Assembly: GCA_964019695.1 (NCBI GenBank)
Contig: OZ026518.1
Coordinates: 106,116,305 to 106,180,304, forward strand
DNA: 64,000 nt
Reading direction: 5' to 3'
From: Loripinus fragilis
Taxonomy: Eukaryota; Mollusca; Bivalvia; Lucinida; Lucinidae
Part shown: positions 24,644 through 36,500 of the stretch, piece by piece
How positions within the stretch are numbered: the first letter of the stretch is position 1
Layout: every line of letters begins with the position of its first letter
The notes under the pieces: generated by a model
Told to the model about the DNA's origin: nothing
The model's input: only the letters and a program-made list of their open reading frames with translations
The model's database searches: none
Translations under genes and position numbers: made by a program

Positions 24644-25615
24644 TGGTCGTGTCAAAATGTATGTGATGCGCTGACCTTTTTGTTGGACAACATTTTCATT
24701 CGATTTGGCACCAAGCTGTATAGACAAGTAGTTGGGATTCCTATGGGCACTAATTGTGCTCCCCTTGTTGCAGATTTATTCCTGTTTTGTAATGAGAGGG
24801 ACTTTATGATGTCTCTTTCTGATAATAAGCAGGCTGATGTTATTGATGCGTTTGACACTACATCCAGATATTTGGACGATATTTTGAATACTAATAATGT
24901 TTATTTTGACAATACGGTTAGTCAAATATACCCGTCAGAGCTCCAACTGAATAAAGCCAATACCTCTGATACCGAAGCCGCATTTTTAGACTTGCATTTG
25001 TCAATTTCTAATGATATTAATTCTACCAAAATTCATGATAAACGTGACGACTTTGATTTTGAAATTGTCAATTTCCCATTTTTAGATGGCGATGTTCCTC
25101 GTTCTACATCTTATGGAGTCTATATCTCTCAACTCATTCGTTTTGCTAGAGCATCTAGCTATGTTGCTTACTTCAACACTCGCAATAAATTGTTAACTCA
25201 GAAACTTCTAAAACAAGGCTATCAGTATCATAAACTTCGCAAAACATTTTCAAAATTTTATAGACGATACTATGATTTGATTTCTAAATTCCAAGTTGGA
25301 ATTGAATCTCTCTTGCGCCCAGGACTTTCGAAACCTGATTTCTACGGTGACTTGGTGTATAAATTGAAGAAGATTGTTGGCTCTAATAATTTTTCAGCGC
25401 AGTTCATTAAAATAATTTCCCATTATAAAAAGATTGGCTATAACATTAATATATTGCAACAGACTGCATGCTTGGTGGTCAACCCAATCACGGTTGGCAA
25501 CTTTGCTTTCCTCTTTAATTGCACGCCGGTGGATCGCACTTCAGACTCTATGATGGTTCCCACTTAAAGACTTATCTATTGATGAGATGGTAGGGGCCTG
25601 ATGCTTTGGCTGTTT
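24644..25615 (+). pseudogene. Penelope-like reverse transcriptase, 5'-truncated copy A
   Basis: An open frame of 308 codons (24644-25567) without an own start covers the C-terminal two-thirds of a reverse transcriptase. GIPMGTNCAPLVADLFLF is motif 3 and YLDDI is the catalytic palm motif. AFLDLHLSI and a Lys/Arg/Tyr-rich thumb (KLLKQGYQYHKLRKTF) follow. It ends with the TACLVVNPIT...FNCTPV tail shared with the other copies. The 5' edge joins unrelated DNA at 24640. Directly after its 3' tail, copy B begins head-to-tail, an arrangement usual for Penelope-like elements. No GIY-YIG endonuclease is visible. The RT clade call is from motif appearance only. Confidence 0.75.
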
Positions 25616-28460
25616 GTTGATAGAATTTCATTTTATTGCAACAATTTAGATCTTCTACCACCTAAACCTAAATTCACTTTTAGACACTTGAAGAAAGGCT
25701 TCCAGGAATTTCATAGGAAGTTTGTTTTGGCCCCCGCAGATAAGGCTGCTAACAATGTTGTGGTCGTTTGAAAAAGATACTATATTAACACCCTAAAGCA
25801 AAAACTTAGCACTGCCAAAATATATGAGCATAACAGGCTTGATGAGACGTCTATCGTTGATAGGCATCGATGCCATATGGCAGCTAAGTTTGGGTTGTTT
25901 GTTGATGAGGACCATAGCAAGCTTCCAACGTTATACTGGTTACAAAAACTTCATAAACGGCCCTATAAATCGCGTTTTATTGCTAATTCTAGTGCATGTA
26001 CAACTACTGAGTTGTTTATTCTTTTGACTTCTTGCCTCACTGCAATTAAAAACCATGTCATTAAATATTGCACAACAGTTTATGAAAGAAATGGTAAAAA
26101 TTTATTTTGGTCTATTAAAAATTCAGGTGAAATTCTTAATAAATTGAAGTCTACAGGTATTCTAGCATCTGGTTTATCTACATATGATTTTTCTACTCTC
26201 TATACTACTTTGCCTCATAATCTCATCAAAGAAAAACTAACAGAATTAATTACACAAACATTTAACAGAGAGGGCTCACTTTATTTGTCTTGTATTGATA
26301 AAAATGCCTTTTTTTACTTCTGAACAACCTAAACGATATAAATTGTGGTCATGTCAGAAAATGTGTGATGCGCTCCATTATCTTTTGGACAATATATTTA
26401 TAAGATTTGGCTCAAAATTATATAGACAAATTGTCGGTATCCCAATGGGTACTAATTGTGCTCCTCTTGTTGCAGATTTGTTTTTGTTTTGTTATGAGAG
26501 AGAATTTATGTTGTCTCTGTCAGACAATAATCAAGCTAATATTATTGAAGCTTTTAACTCTTTCTCCAGATATTTAGATGACTTACTCAATATTGATAAT
26601 CCTTATTTTGAACAAATGGTAGGTCAGATATATCCAACTGAACTTCCGTTAAATAAGGCGAATTCTTCTGATACTGAAGCTCCGTTTTTTTTACTTGAAC
26701 TTGTCAATAACAAATGGCATAGTTTCTTCTAAAATTTATGATAAACGGATGATTTAATTTTGAAATAGTAAATTTCCCATTTCTTGATGGAGATGTTCCT
26801 CGCTCTCCTTCCTATGGTGTATATATTTCTCAGCTTATTCGTTTTGCTAGAGTGTGCTCTAATGTTGATGACTTCAACAACAGAAACTTATTTTTAACTG
26901 CTAAATTATTAAAACAAGGTTATAGATATCATAAAATTCGAAAAGCATTTTCTGAATTCTACTACAGACACTCAGAGTTAATTGTTAAATACAACATTGG
27001 GTTAAAACTCTTCTGCAACAAGGCATATCAGAACCTATATTTTATGGTGATTTAGTTTATAAATTCAAACGAATTGTTGGAAAACCTAATTTTAGTGATC
27101 AATTCAAAAAGATAGTTAAACGTTATATAAGGGTTGGATATAATTTGGATATCATGTGACAGTCTGCATGCCTAGTTTTAAACCCAATCACGGTTTATAG
27201 CTATAGTTTCCTCTTTAATTGCACGACGGTGGGTCAGGCCTCAGACTCTATGACGGCTCTGACGTAAAGCTTTAATCGGTGGGTTGGTGCCTGATGCTTA
27301 TCTGTAGCTGGACCCACCGTGGCTTAACTTGAGGTTTTCTTTAGCTCTGACTATCTGTGAGTCATGAGCCCTTTTCCTTGTTTCATCATGGAGTGTTAAT
27401 TTGATTAGAGTGTTTTCCATGATGATAAATTTGCATTAGTTAGATGGCCTCCATGCGAGCTGAACATTTCTTGTACTTCAACAACAGCAGAATCTAGGGC
27501 GAAGATTTGGTACCAGTTAATCGCATTTAAGCCCTTTTCTTTGTTTCATCATGGAGTGTTAATTTGATTAGAGTGTTTTCCATGATGATACATTGCATTA
27601 GTTAGATGGCCTCCACGCGAGCTTAACATTTCTTGTACTTCAACAGCAGCAGAATCTAGGGCGAAGATTTGGTACCAGTAAGGTGCATTTGGGCCCCCTG
27701 GTGGCTTAGGTTGCTGTCCGTTCTAAGGCGGTGGTTCTGTTGTTGTTGACTTTTTGTTTATTGTTACTCCCATTGTGGGAGTCTGTAATTGTTCTATGTT
27801 TTGTTGTACGTTACTTTATGTCCATTCTAGTATTGCAATCATCTTGGTGGGGAAGAGAGAGCTGATTGCTTTGCTTAATTTGTCTTCCTGGTGTCTCGTG
27901 ATGGTTGAGCGGCTCTTCCTCGCGGTGCCACGGGGTAGTCTGCAGTTTGTGATTGTGGTATTTCCTGACGATACTCACTTACTATGTTTTACATTGTTGG
28001 ATGTTTTTGCTCCAGTATTCAGTTTTATTTACTGTTGAGTCCTTTACTTTGCTTTATTTCCTTGTTATATCTTGATTTATATGTTCTAGGAGATGATGCA
28101 TTGATAGATTAGGGGTCTTTCATGCAAACCAAATATCTATGTGTCTTGATCCATATCTGAATTAAGGGCGAGGTTGGCGCCGTTCAACTGGTTTAAGTCC
28201 TCCAGTAAAATATTTTACTGACCGTTCCAATGCGGTACTTCTTTGTGGATCTTTTACGTTTTTGTTCTGTCTTGTGTTTGCTTTGTCTTTGTGCGCGTCT
28301 GTTTATATGTGTTTTGTGGTCACCTGCTGGGCAAGAGCTGACTTCTTGGCTCTCGTTTGTGGTGTCTAACTGTGAGTTTGTCACTTTCCAATTGGTATCC
28401 TGGGTCAGGTGTGGTACTTGAGTGTATCGATTCCTGATCTTTGCACCCTTACTTACCTTA
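25616..28460 (+). pseudogene. Penelope-like element copy B with long 3' tail
   Basis: More complete than copy A. An N-terminal LAPADKAANNVVVV motif (about 25729) is followed by YWLQKLHKRPYKSRFI, DFSTLYTTLP (motif 2), GIPMGTNCAPLVADLF and RYLDDLL (26560). The frame is broken by an in-frame stop near 25769, a shift near 26300 and a T-run slip near 26685, so no protein is made. The coding part ends near 27267. The tail (27268-28460) contains two direct copies of an about 150-bp block (27450 and 27595; GCAGAATCTAGGGCGAAG) and then the segment that recurs as debris at 30.4, 45.2, 47.6, 60.6 and 62.8 kb. Confidence 0.75.
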
Positions 28461-28622
28461 GTCTGATCTATCTCTACACTGTTTGTCAAAAATGCTTCTT
28501 GAGCATTTCAGATGAGAAAACCATACAGTGTATTTATAACAATATTAGCTTATTTGCATATGCTCCGCCTAACTAGTGTTCTAATTGGTTTACATTACAC
28601 TCTTCCATTACTGTTGTGTTAA

Positions 28623-28824
28623 CCAAGAGTGACAGTGACGTACTATTTTGTTTACAATTCTTTAGTAAAACATTAACTTGTACACTCCACTTCAGCTAAC
28701 TCGAATCGATATATCACTTGTGTGTTAATCCTATCCTGTGGATAGGATTAATACACAAGTGATCTATCGATTCTAATTCCCTTGTAAGTTTGTAAACAAA
28801 ACATGACGTCACTGTCACTCTTGG
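28623..28824. mobile_element. 202-bp palindromic MITE
   Basis: Arms start CCAAGAGTGACAGTGACGT and end ACGTCACTGTCACTCTTGG. The centre GGATTAATCC-type stem meets at TCCTATCC-TGT-GGATAGGA (about 28733). The arms differ by small gaps only. No clear target duplication is seen. The right arm carries TGACGTCA. Confidence 0.7.
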
Positions 28825-29079
28825 CTGGCAGAATAGTAAGTATCATGCAGAATTATAGGATGTTGTCTAAAAGTGTTGCTAAACAAGGTAGTTTTACATA
28901 CAATAAATATCAAGTCAGTTATTATGTGCCTATACATGTCCTAGCCCTACAAGAGATATTACATTGGCGGAAGGGTACAAGGATTAATTTGACAAAACAT
29001 TGGAAAACTATAATAAGTTGAATAAACTTTGCTGGATACTGTGATAGAAGATGTTCATTACTAACACCGAGGCGTCTAC

Positions 29080-29620
29080 CTTATTTAAATGACACAATGA
29101 ATATTACTTCCTGGTTTCAATGTTCAAGAGCCAGTGGTGGACACTTGGTGGAAATGGTGTGCATGTCTAGAGAACTTACTAGTGGGCTTATAAAAAAGAT
29201 AGTAAAACATTATATAAGGGTTGGATATAACTTGGATATCATGCGACAGTCTGCATGCCTAGTTTTAAACCCAATCACGGGTTATAGCTATGATTTCCTC
29301 TTTAATTGCACGACGGTGGGTCAGGCCTCAGACTCTATGACGGCTCTGACGTAAAGCTTTAATCGGTGGGTTGGTGCCTGATTCTTATCTGTAGCTGGAC
29401 CCACCGTGGCTCAACTTGAGGTTTTCTTTAGCTCTGACTATCTGTGAGTCATGAGCCCTTTTCTTTGTTTCATCATGGTGTGTTAATTTGATTAGAGTGT
29501 TTCTCCATGTTGAACCATTGCTTTAGTTGGATGGCCTCTATGCGAGCTGAACATTTCTTGTACTTCAACAACAGCAGAATCTAGGGCGAAGATTTGGTCA
29601 ATACATGATGACAGAATGTT
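29080..29620 (+). pseudogene. Penelope-like 3' fragment (copy C)
   Basis: From about 29195 the sequence is a close copy of the 3' end of copy B (HYIRVGYNLDIMRQSACLVLNP, then FNCTTVGQASDSM, stop at 29354). It is followed by its 3' tail to GGCGAAGATTTGG near 29597. No catalytic motif is present. Confidence 0.75.
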
Positions 29621-29984
29621 CTCATCATCTCGACCAATCAGATGACACTATACATTTGCTGTGATACTTGCACAGTAGAAGAGAACAAAACAACAAAGAT
29701 GGCCGTGCACGCATCACACGAATAAAATCAGATTTCACAGAAAAAACAAAATGACAATAAAACCATGAATGTGGCAAACTTCTGATATAGGGCGGAGGAT
29801 AGAGCATGCAATTGTTTATTCAAATGGTATACGCACGAGATTGTAACCTGAATAATAACGGTGTAATTCACCCAGAAACAATTTGTGCAGTAGCGGAGTG
29901 ACCGTCCTTCCCTCTACTACGTAGAGGGTATACAAGTATAGAAAAAATATCAACGTCAAGCTCCTGTGTTCTCGCACACCAGAT

Positions 29985-30372
29985 TTGAATTTCCGTTGTT
30001 TTTACCCATGTGAGATATTTCTATCTTATCACACACCCGTATCCGCCCAAAGGAAAGATGAAAAACGAACTTGAAAAAATACTTCCAGAAAATCCTGAAT
30101 ACGCTGGGATGCGACATGGTGACGTCATTTTAACATAAAATGACGTCAAGGATCGACGTGTGGCCAACGTGAGGCTAAACGTTTTTTAATCTTTCCCTAG
30201 GGCTGGTACGGGTGTGTGAGATTAAAAGGATCTATCATGAGTGTGAGGGTAGGATAAAAAAAATCCGCCCCAAGGATCATCGTTTGGCGTCACGAGGCTT
30301 GTTGAGTGATGACAAACGGTGATCCTGAGGGACAGATTTTTCTATCCTACCCTCACACGAATAATGGATTAT
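29985..30372 (+). repeat. CRE-containing repeat family, copy 2 (rearranged)
   Basis: Here the two TGACGTCA palindromes (30122 and 30140) precede the hairpin AGGATAAAAAAAATCCGCC.../...GATTTTTCTATCCTACCC (30248-30350). The order differs from copy 1, suggesting neighbouring units of a tandem array or a circular permutation. Confidence 0.65.
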
Positions 30373-30383
30373 TTTTTTTTTTG

Positions 30384-31590
30384 CTAAACACTGTTTTTAT
30401 TATGAATTAAAAATAGTAAGTGAGTATGATCAGGAAATACCACAATCACAAACCGCAGACAACCCCGTGGCACCGCGAGGAAGAGCCGCTTAACCATCCC
30501 GAGACACCAGGAAGACAAATTAAGCAAAGCAACCATCTCTCTCTTCCCCATCAAGATGATTGCAATACTAGAATGGACATAAAGTAATGTAAAACAAAAT
30601 ATAGAACAATTAAAGACTCCCACAATGGGAGTAACAGTAAACAAAAATTCAACAACAACAGAACCACCGCCTTAGAACGGACAGCAGCCTAAGCCACAGA
30701 GGGGCTTAAATGCGATTTACTGGTACCAAATCTTCGCCCTAGATTCTGCTGCTGTATAAGTATATGAAATGTTCAGCTCGCATGGAGACCATCTAACTAA
30801 TGCTATGTATCATCATGGAGAAACACTCTTATCAAATTGATACACCATGATGAAACAAAGAAAAGGGCTCATGACTCACAGATAGTCAGAGCTAAAGAAA
30901 ACCTCAAGTTGTGCCACGGTGGGTCCAGCTACAGATAAGCATCAGGCACCAACCCACCGATTAAAGCTTTACATCAGAGCCGTCATAGAGTCTGACGCCT
31001 GACCCACCGTCGGCAATTAAAGAGGAAACCATAGCTATAAACCGTGATTGGGTTTAAAACTAGGCATGCAGACTGTCGCATGATATCCAAGTTATATCCA
31101 ACCCTTATATAACGTTTTTCTATCTTTTTGAATTGATCACTAAAATCAGGTTTTCCATCAAATCGTTTGAATTTATAAACTAGATCACCATAAAATATAG
31201 GTTCTGAAATGCCATGTTGCAGAAGAGTTTTTAACCCAATGTTGTATTTGACAATTAACTCTGAGTGTATGTGGTAGAATTTAGAAAATGCTTTTCGAAT
31301 TTATAATATCTATAACCTTGTTTTAATAACTTAGCAGTTAAAAATAATTTTCTGTTGTTGAAGTCATTAACATTAGAACACACTCTAGCAAAACGAATAA
31401 GCTGAGAAATATATACACCATAGGAAGGAGAGCGAGGAACATCTCCATCAAGAAATGGGAAATTTACTATTTCAAAATTAAAATCGTACCGTTTATCATA
31501 AATTTTAGAAGAAACTATGCCATTTGTTATTGACAAGTTCAAGTCCAAAAACGGAGCTTCAGTATCAAGTTTACAGAGTCCCTGAATGCT
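30384..31590 (-). pseudogene. Penelope-like element copy D, 5'-truncated, inverted
   Basis: Minus-strand copy of the 3' half. PFLDLNLSITNGIVSSKIYD and IVNFPFLDGDVPRSPSYG (31255-31605) are followed by a thumb with a frameshift, then the NPITVYSYGFLFN tail near 31050 and about 650 bases of 3' tail. The 5' edge at about 31588 abuts CRE-repeat sequence. Relative to copies A-C it is inverted, so the cluster is not a simple tandem. Confidence 0.75.
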
Positions 31591-32110
31591 TAGATGCAAT
31601 TTCACATGGTGACGTCACTTTAACATAATAATTACGTCACTTGACGACCATGTCCGTGAGTTCCAATACAACCAATGTATGTAGCCCTTACGTGACAGCC
31701 TGCGTAAGATAGGATGGGTAGATTATAATAATCTATTATGAGTGTGATGGCAGGATAGAAAAATCCGCCCTGAGGACCGCCGTTTTCTTTCAGGAGGCTT
31801 GCCGAGTGATGACAAAACTGATTTTTTTATCCTACCCTCACACGAATAATGGATTCTTTTTCTTGCTCACCACTGTTTTGTTATTTTAAAATAAGCTTCC
31901 AGATGTCCATGAATACGCTAAGATGCAATTTCACACGATGACGTCACTTAAACATAACAATGACGTCACTTGATGACCATGTGCGTGAGTCCCAGTGCAA
32001 CCAATTTATGTAGTCCTCACGTGACAACCTGGGTAAAATAGCCTGGGTAAGATAAGATTTTCTATCCCAGGGTAAAATCTCAGATATCCTTATCAGGTAT
32101 GCAAGAATAT
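31588..32110 (+). repeat. CRE-containing repeat family, copy 3 (one and a half units)
   Basis: A half unit (TGACGTCA at 31610 and a mutated partner ATTACGTCA near 31630) is followed by a full unit. The full unit has hairpin 31750-31850, then TGACGTCA at 31939 and 31961, then TTTTCTATCCCAGGGTAAAA near 32060. Confidence 0.75.
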
Positions 32111-32589
32111 AAGAATCTATCATGAGTGCATTGTCATCGACCGGAAGCATTTTATCAGATACTGACCTGTCTGATTTGAGCACTGTGGGTACATGTGACA
32201 TATTTGTTTACCAAATGCGTCACAGAGTCATGTGATTCGCCCGATTGGCTGATTCAATAGTGTTTATCAAGCGCCGTCATCACGTGTCACTGAAACGGTT
32301 TCAATGAAAATACCATGCGGAGAATGTTTTCAAAAATGTTTTAGTGCATACAATATGATCAGTCTATGGCTGAATACCGTAATACCTATCATTGTTATGA
32401 TTTGGCTACCCAAAATGACTGGATATCTCCATTGAAGGATTATCTATATAATAGGCATTTAACGCTTGTTACTTTTTAACGTAGGTGTTTTGAGTAATGC
32501 GCACCGCGTAAGAGCACAAACCCGACTTTTCAGTCGTGATGTCCCATAGCAGACAGGTCGATCCTTTAGTATCGCACATGCGCAGACAA

Positions 32590-32960
32590 TGATCATGAGT
32601 GTGAAGGTAGGATAGAAAAATCCGTCTCGAGGATCTCCGTTTGGCATCACGAGACTTGCCGAGTGATGACAAACGGTGATCCTGAGGGACGGACTTTTCT
32701 ATCCTGTCCTCACACAAATAATGGATCTATTTCTTGCTCACCATTGCTATTTTATTGTAAAATAAGCTTCCAGAAGTCCCTGAATACGCTAAGATGCAAT
32801 TTTACATGATGACGTCACATTAACATAACAATGACCTCACTAGAAGACCATGTGCGTGAGTTCGAATACAACCAATATATGAAACCCTCACGTGACAGCC
32901 TAGGTAAGATTTTCTATCCCAGGGTAAAATCTAAGATATCCTTATCCGGTGTGCGAGAAA
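32590..32960 (+). repeat. CRE-containing repeat family, copy 4
   Basis: Hairpin GGATAGAAAAATCCGTC.../...GACGGACTTTTCTATCC (32610-32705), one intact TGACGTCA (32811) and one mutated partner (TGACCTCA near 32832), CCTCACGTGACAGCC, and the closing stem TTTTCTATCCCAGGGTAAAA. Same order as copy 1. Confidence 0.75.
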
Positions 32961-33522
32961 GAAATTCCTCGCCCACTTATCGCTCAAGACAAGCTGTGCC
33001 AGGCAAAACACCGTGCGGAATTTCCTTATCCCATCCACGTGACCTGCTTATCGCATGCACATGACCTGTTTATCCAATCCATGTGACTTCAAATTATAAC
33101 AATGTTGGCTGTTCTCAGAGCAATTCACGCCTAAATAGTATGTAGAAATATCAAAACGGCAATATTTAGAGCGTCCGCCATTTTCGCATTGTTGAATGAC
33201 GTCAAAAACATTTTTGACGTCACTAAAATGCAACAACTATGTGATGCATGTTATTGACACAGTTTGGCGCCACGACGTCTTTGTCAATAAATACTGATAC
33301 CAACGTTAGTTTCAAATCCCAATAAAAACAAAACCGACGCTCAGAAATGCTATTTCGCTTCCGTATTTAAGTGCTTAACAATGTTTACACCCTTTTCTGC
33401 ACCTGGAAAATTCGTTGGTGAACTTATTTTTTAGATTAGAACAAACGCAAGAAATCTAAAAAAAATATTCGGAACTGACAGAATTCATATAAAACCTTAA
33501 AAAGTCAAAAAGTGGGCGAGAA
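32961..33522. other. No gene seen; further TGACGTCA words
   Basis: Low-complexity and AT-rich DNA. Two more TGACGTCA palindromes occur near 33196 and 33218, spaced like those in the CRE repeat but without its other parts. Confidence 0.4.
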
Positions 33523-33704
33523 AAAGTATCCATCATGATGTTTTGTTGTGGGACGAGGAAATCCCACCCTCGGACCTGAATAATTTAGTCAGAAACTCGA
33601 CAGAGCCTCGTTTCTGACGAAATATTCTGGTCCTGGGGTGGGATTTCCTTGTCCCACAACAATACATATGAAGGATACTCTTAATCTCACATGGGCAAAA
33701 ACAA
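33523..33704. repeat. Palindromic element, TTGTTGTGGGAC arms
   Basis: TTGTTGTGGGACGAGGAAAT (about 33542) is mirrored by ATTTCCTTGTCCCACAACAA (about 33644-33663) with GTATCC/GGATAC mirrored further out. The loop centre is near 33602. Outer edges may belong to a larger unit with the CCGGTGTGCAAGAAT repeat. Confidence 0.6.
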
Positions 33705-34160
33705 CGGAAATCCTGATCTGGTGTGCAAGAATTGTATTTTAACAAAGTTTGATAATCATTGGATCAAAATGTACCACATAGAGTGTACAGATTTGTTTTC
33801 GATCAGACTTCATGAGATAACTTTCGACCCAGTTTCGAACTTAGTCCACATTTAAATCGAATGGATGCATATATTTGATTAAGTTTCATAAATATTGATT
33901 CATATCCTCAATAGTATGCAGAAGGTTTTTCTACATCTAAAACCAGGGATTTCACCTTATCCCTAATCTGTAACAGTTTTAAACTAATATATAACTATCT
34001 GAACAAAGTACATATGGGCATTGGCGCGACAAAACATGTCTTCGGAGTTTCCAACATGCGAGACTCAAACCAGTCTCCTCAACTACGGAGACATGCTAGA
34101 AAATTTAAATTTCGCTTGTAGAAAGTTTAGACATGATACTTTTCAAAAAGCGAATAGCAA

Positions 34161-34202
34161 AGGCGCTGATCAGTCTGCGCCGATGCGCCAGCTGGTCTGA
34201 AC
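34161..34202. repeat. Hairpin, GATCAGTCTGCGC family
   Basis: GGCGCTGATCAGTCTGCGC is partly mirrored by GCGCCAGCTGGTCTGAAC. This is a short member of the family also seen at 2552, 22001 and 57938. Confidence 0.45.
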
Positions 34203-34330
34203 ATTTGCTGTTCGCAATGAAGATTGAATTGAAACTTGCTGCAAAAAAGCGATAAAATTCACGGCAAGCATTGAATTGTATCACTTTTCTTTATTTGACT
34301 CATGTAAGATTCTCCTTATCCACGCCACAA

Positions 34331-34730
34331 CACACTGGTAAACGCATACGTCGATTTGGTGGTATTTACGCGTATTGCCGGTATTTCATAGACCGGAAGT
34401 GGTAGATATTGGTGTAAAAAACTATATAGAAAAACATGTGATATGCCTGAAGGACTATAGAATTAGATCATTTTTAAGTAGTCGGCATACACATGGCGAT
34501 TTATGTAAGCATTTAGGAATAGATTCGAGTACTCGAATCTATTCCTAAACTCTTACATAAATCGCCATGCACATACTAAATACTTAAAAATGATCTGATT
34601 CTATAGTCCTTCAGGCATATGGCATGTTTTTCTATATAGTTTTTCACACCAATATCTACCACTTCCGGTCTATGTAATACCGGCAATACGCGTAAATACC
34701 ACCAAATCGACGTATGCATTTGCCAGTGTG
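34331..34730. mobile_element. 400-bp near-perfect palindrome, CACACTGG ends, 5-bp target duplication
   Basis: The element starts CACACTGGTAAACGCATACG and ends CGTATGCATTTGCCAGTGTG. Both flanks read CACAA (34326-34330 and 34731-34735). The arms pair almost throughout, meeting at ATTCGAGTACTCGAAT (about 34527-34542) with essentially no loop. No coding capacity. CAC-starting ends with a 5-bp duplication resemble Transib-type termini. Confidence 0.8.
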
Positions 34731-35111
34731 CACAAGTAGAAAATGTCTCTGTATGTCTGTGTGATCATGTTATAATATTTACATTTCCACTGTGAGTCTT
34801 TAAATGAACCTTTACATTTGAGATGCCGTTCATACCTTCCTGAACAAATCAATTCATGCCACACCCACATACGCGCCATTTGAGCGGAACAACGTCAACG
34901 CCATCCAATAACGTTTTTTGTTTACTGACGTTTGCGTGACGTTGAGCACGTATCGCCATGGCGTTAAGCGCAGATGTTTGGCGTTTTGGCTATTTCAAAC
35001 CCTCCGTTATGTCTGATTTAATTCATAATATCTAAAAAAGCAGCCAAGTTAAGTGAAAATTAAATCTTGATACTTGACTGATAGTATAAAATGTAAATAT
35101 AAGAAATAAAT

Positions 35112-35247
35112 TCCATTTTTGGTCTATTCATGGAATAATGAATACTTCGGGTCTCTTGCAAAGTTAAGGTGAAGCCCTTCGGGCTTCACTTACTTTGCAA
35201 GTGACCCGAAGTGTGCATGATTCCATGAACAGACCAAAACTTGAATT
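35112..35247. repeat. Short palindromic element 3' of fucosyltransferase 2
   Basis: CCATTTTTGGTCTATTCATGG pairs imperfectly with CCATGAACAGACCAAAACTTG. The inner stem ACTTCGGGTC..TTGCAAAGT / ACTTTGCAAGTGACCCGAAGT closes on GAAGCCCTTCGGGCTTC (35172-35188). It lies about 60 bp beyond the stop codon of the gene, so it may be transcribed in its 3' UTR. Confidence 0.65.
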
Positions 35248-35306
35248 AATTAAAATTAATTTTCTTAAATGTAAATATTAACACAACTTGCAGTTCACCA
35301 TATGAA

Positions 35307-36478
35307 TCACCCATGCCACCATTTGACGATGTCTGGGTATGCCTTTCTATGATCGTCTAATGTATGTAAGTATTCACATAACTGGCAGTTTGCCCTCTGA
35401 ATTTCAGGCTCTCTGTCCACGCTCTGGTACCTGTCCTTTCTTCTAAGATATCCCAAGTACATATCTTTATCAGCCGCCACTTTCTTCATATAAACACCAA
35501 GTTCAGCAGCTGACTTAAAGTCATTAGCATCAATCACTGTGCCTGGAGGTGCAAACTTCGTGTAATCAGCACCTCCGCGGACCACTACAATCATATTGCG
35601 ATTAAACCAAGTGAACATTTTCTCTGTGACGTAATCTGGATAAAACGAATTTTCAAATGCAAGGTAGTATTTATATTTTCTTTCCATGTCCCCCCAACAG
35701 GAGAAATTACGCTTTGGACAAGTTTCACGGCCACATCTTCCATATATATCGATGTCAATTACCTTTCTTAGCTCTCTTACATAATCTTCTCGATGACTTT
35801 GTGTTTTGCAGTGACTAACAATCCAAACAGCATTGTTTTCTTTTGCATCGAATATGCTATCATAGTCTTTCCTTATCATATTGTTTGTGTCATCCTTCTT
35901 TATGATATCTGAGTACTTGTAGACTAAGTCCGAATCCAGGCGGAAGGTCATCGTCCAGTTGAACTGTGGTATCCACTGTTTTGCTATTTTGTTTGTATAA
36001 GCCATCCTCAGACCAGGAGCTGTATCTCGCACTGCCATCACAAACACTTGGTCCTTGTCTCTCCTGGGTGGAGGTGATAGTGTCAATATTGACTTACTTT
36101 GTATAACTATTGCATCAGCATCAAACGGCTCTTTAGGTTGTGGATCTGATTCAGTAATTACGTATCTAAACTTACAACGATTAAATGTGCAAAGGGACAT
36201 GTTAACCCAAAAAGAATGCCCAACCATGCTCTGGTAATGTGTATCGTACCAGAGGATTGTCTTCACAGTTCTACTTATTGGATTTATTTGAGATCTAGTT
36301 TTATCATAGTGAAAACCCAACAATTCATATTGGCTTGCATTAGTTTGGTGTAATGCATATTTCACTGACTGGGTCTGGACAAGCTTGTCTAGACTTATGT
36401 ATACGATGTACACTCCAACAATTAAGAGTCCGGTTTTGTATTGCCGCTTGCAAATTTCCATTGTCTTTGTCCGTATAT
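35307..36478 (-). CDS. Alpha-1,3-fucosyltransferase (GT10), paralogue 2
   Basis: ATG at 36459-36461 gives 384 residues, Golgi type II topology: short basic head, anchor at about 10-24, stem, then catalytic domain. RLDSDL is at 174-179, FENSFYPDYVTEK at 269-281, IVVVRGG at 291-297, CQLC at 359-362 and stop TGA after WWHG. The reading frame stays open from the ATG back to a splice acceptor at 36479-36480 in phase 1, so an upstream exon could add residues. The last 150 residues closely match the 22218 gene while the stem region is divergent, as expected of old paralogues. Reaction: GDP-fucose-dependent alpha-1,3-fucosylation (family knowledge); substrate not predictable. Confidence 0.93.
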
Positions 36479-36500
36479 CTGTTGAGAAAATGAGAGAGAA
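36479..36500 (-). promoter_or_regulatory. Splice acceptor upstream of fucosyltransferase 2
   Basis: On the minus strand CTCTCATTTTCTCAACAG precedes the exon. The 17 bases between AG and ATG leave the same phase as the other two fucosyltransferase-type exons. Confidence 0.7.
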
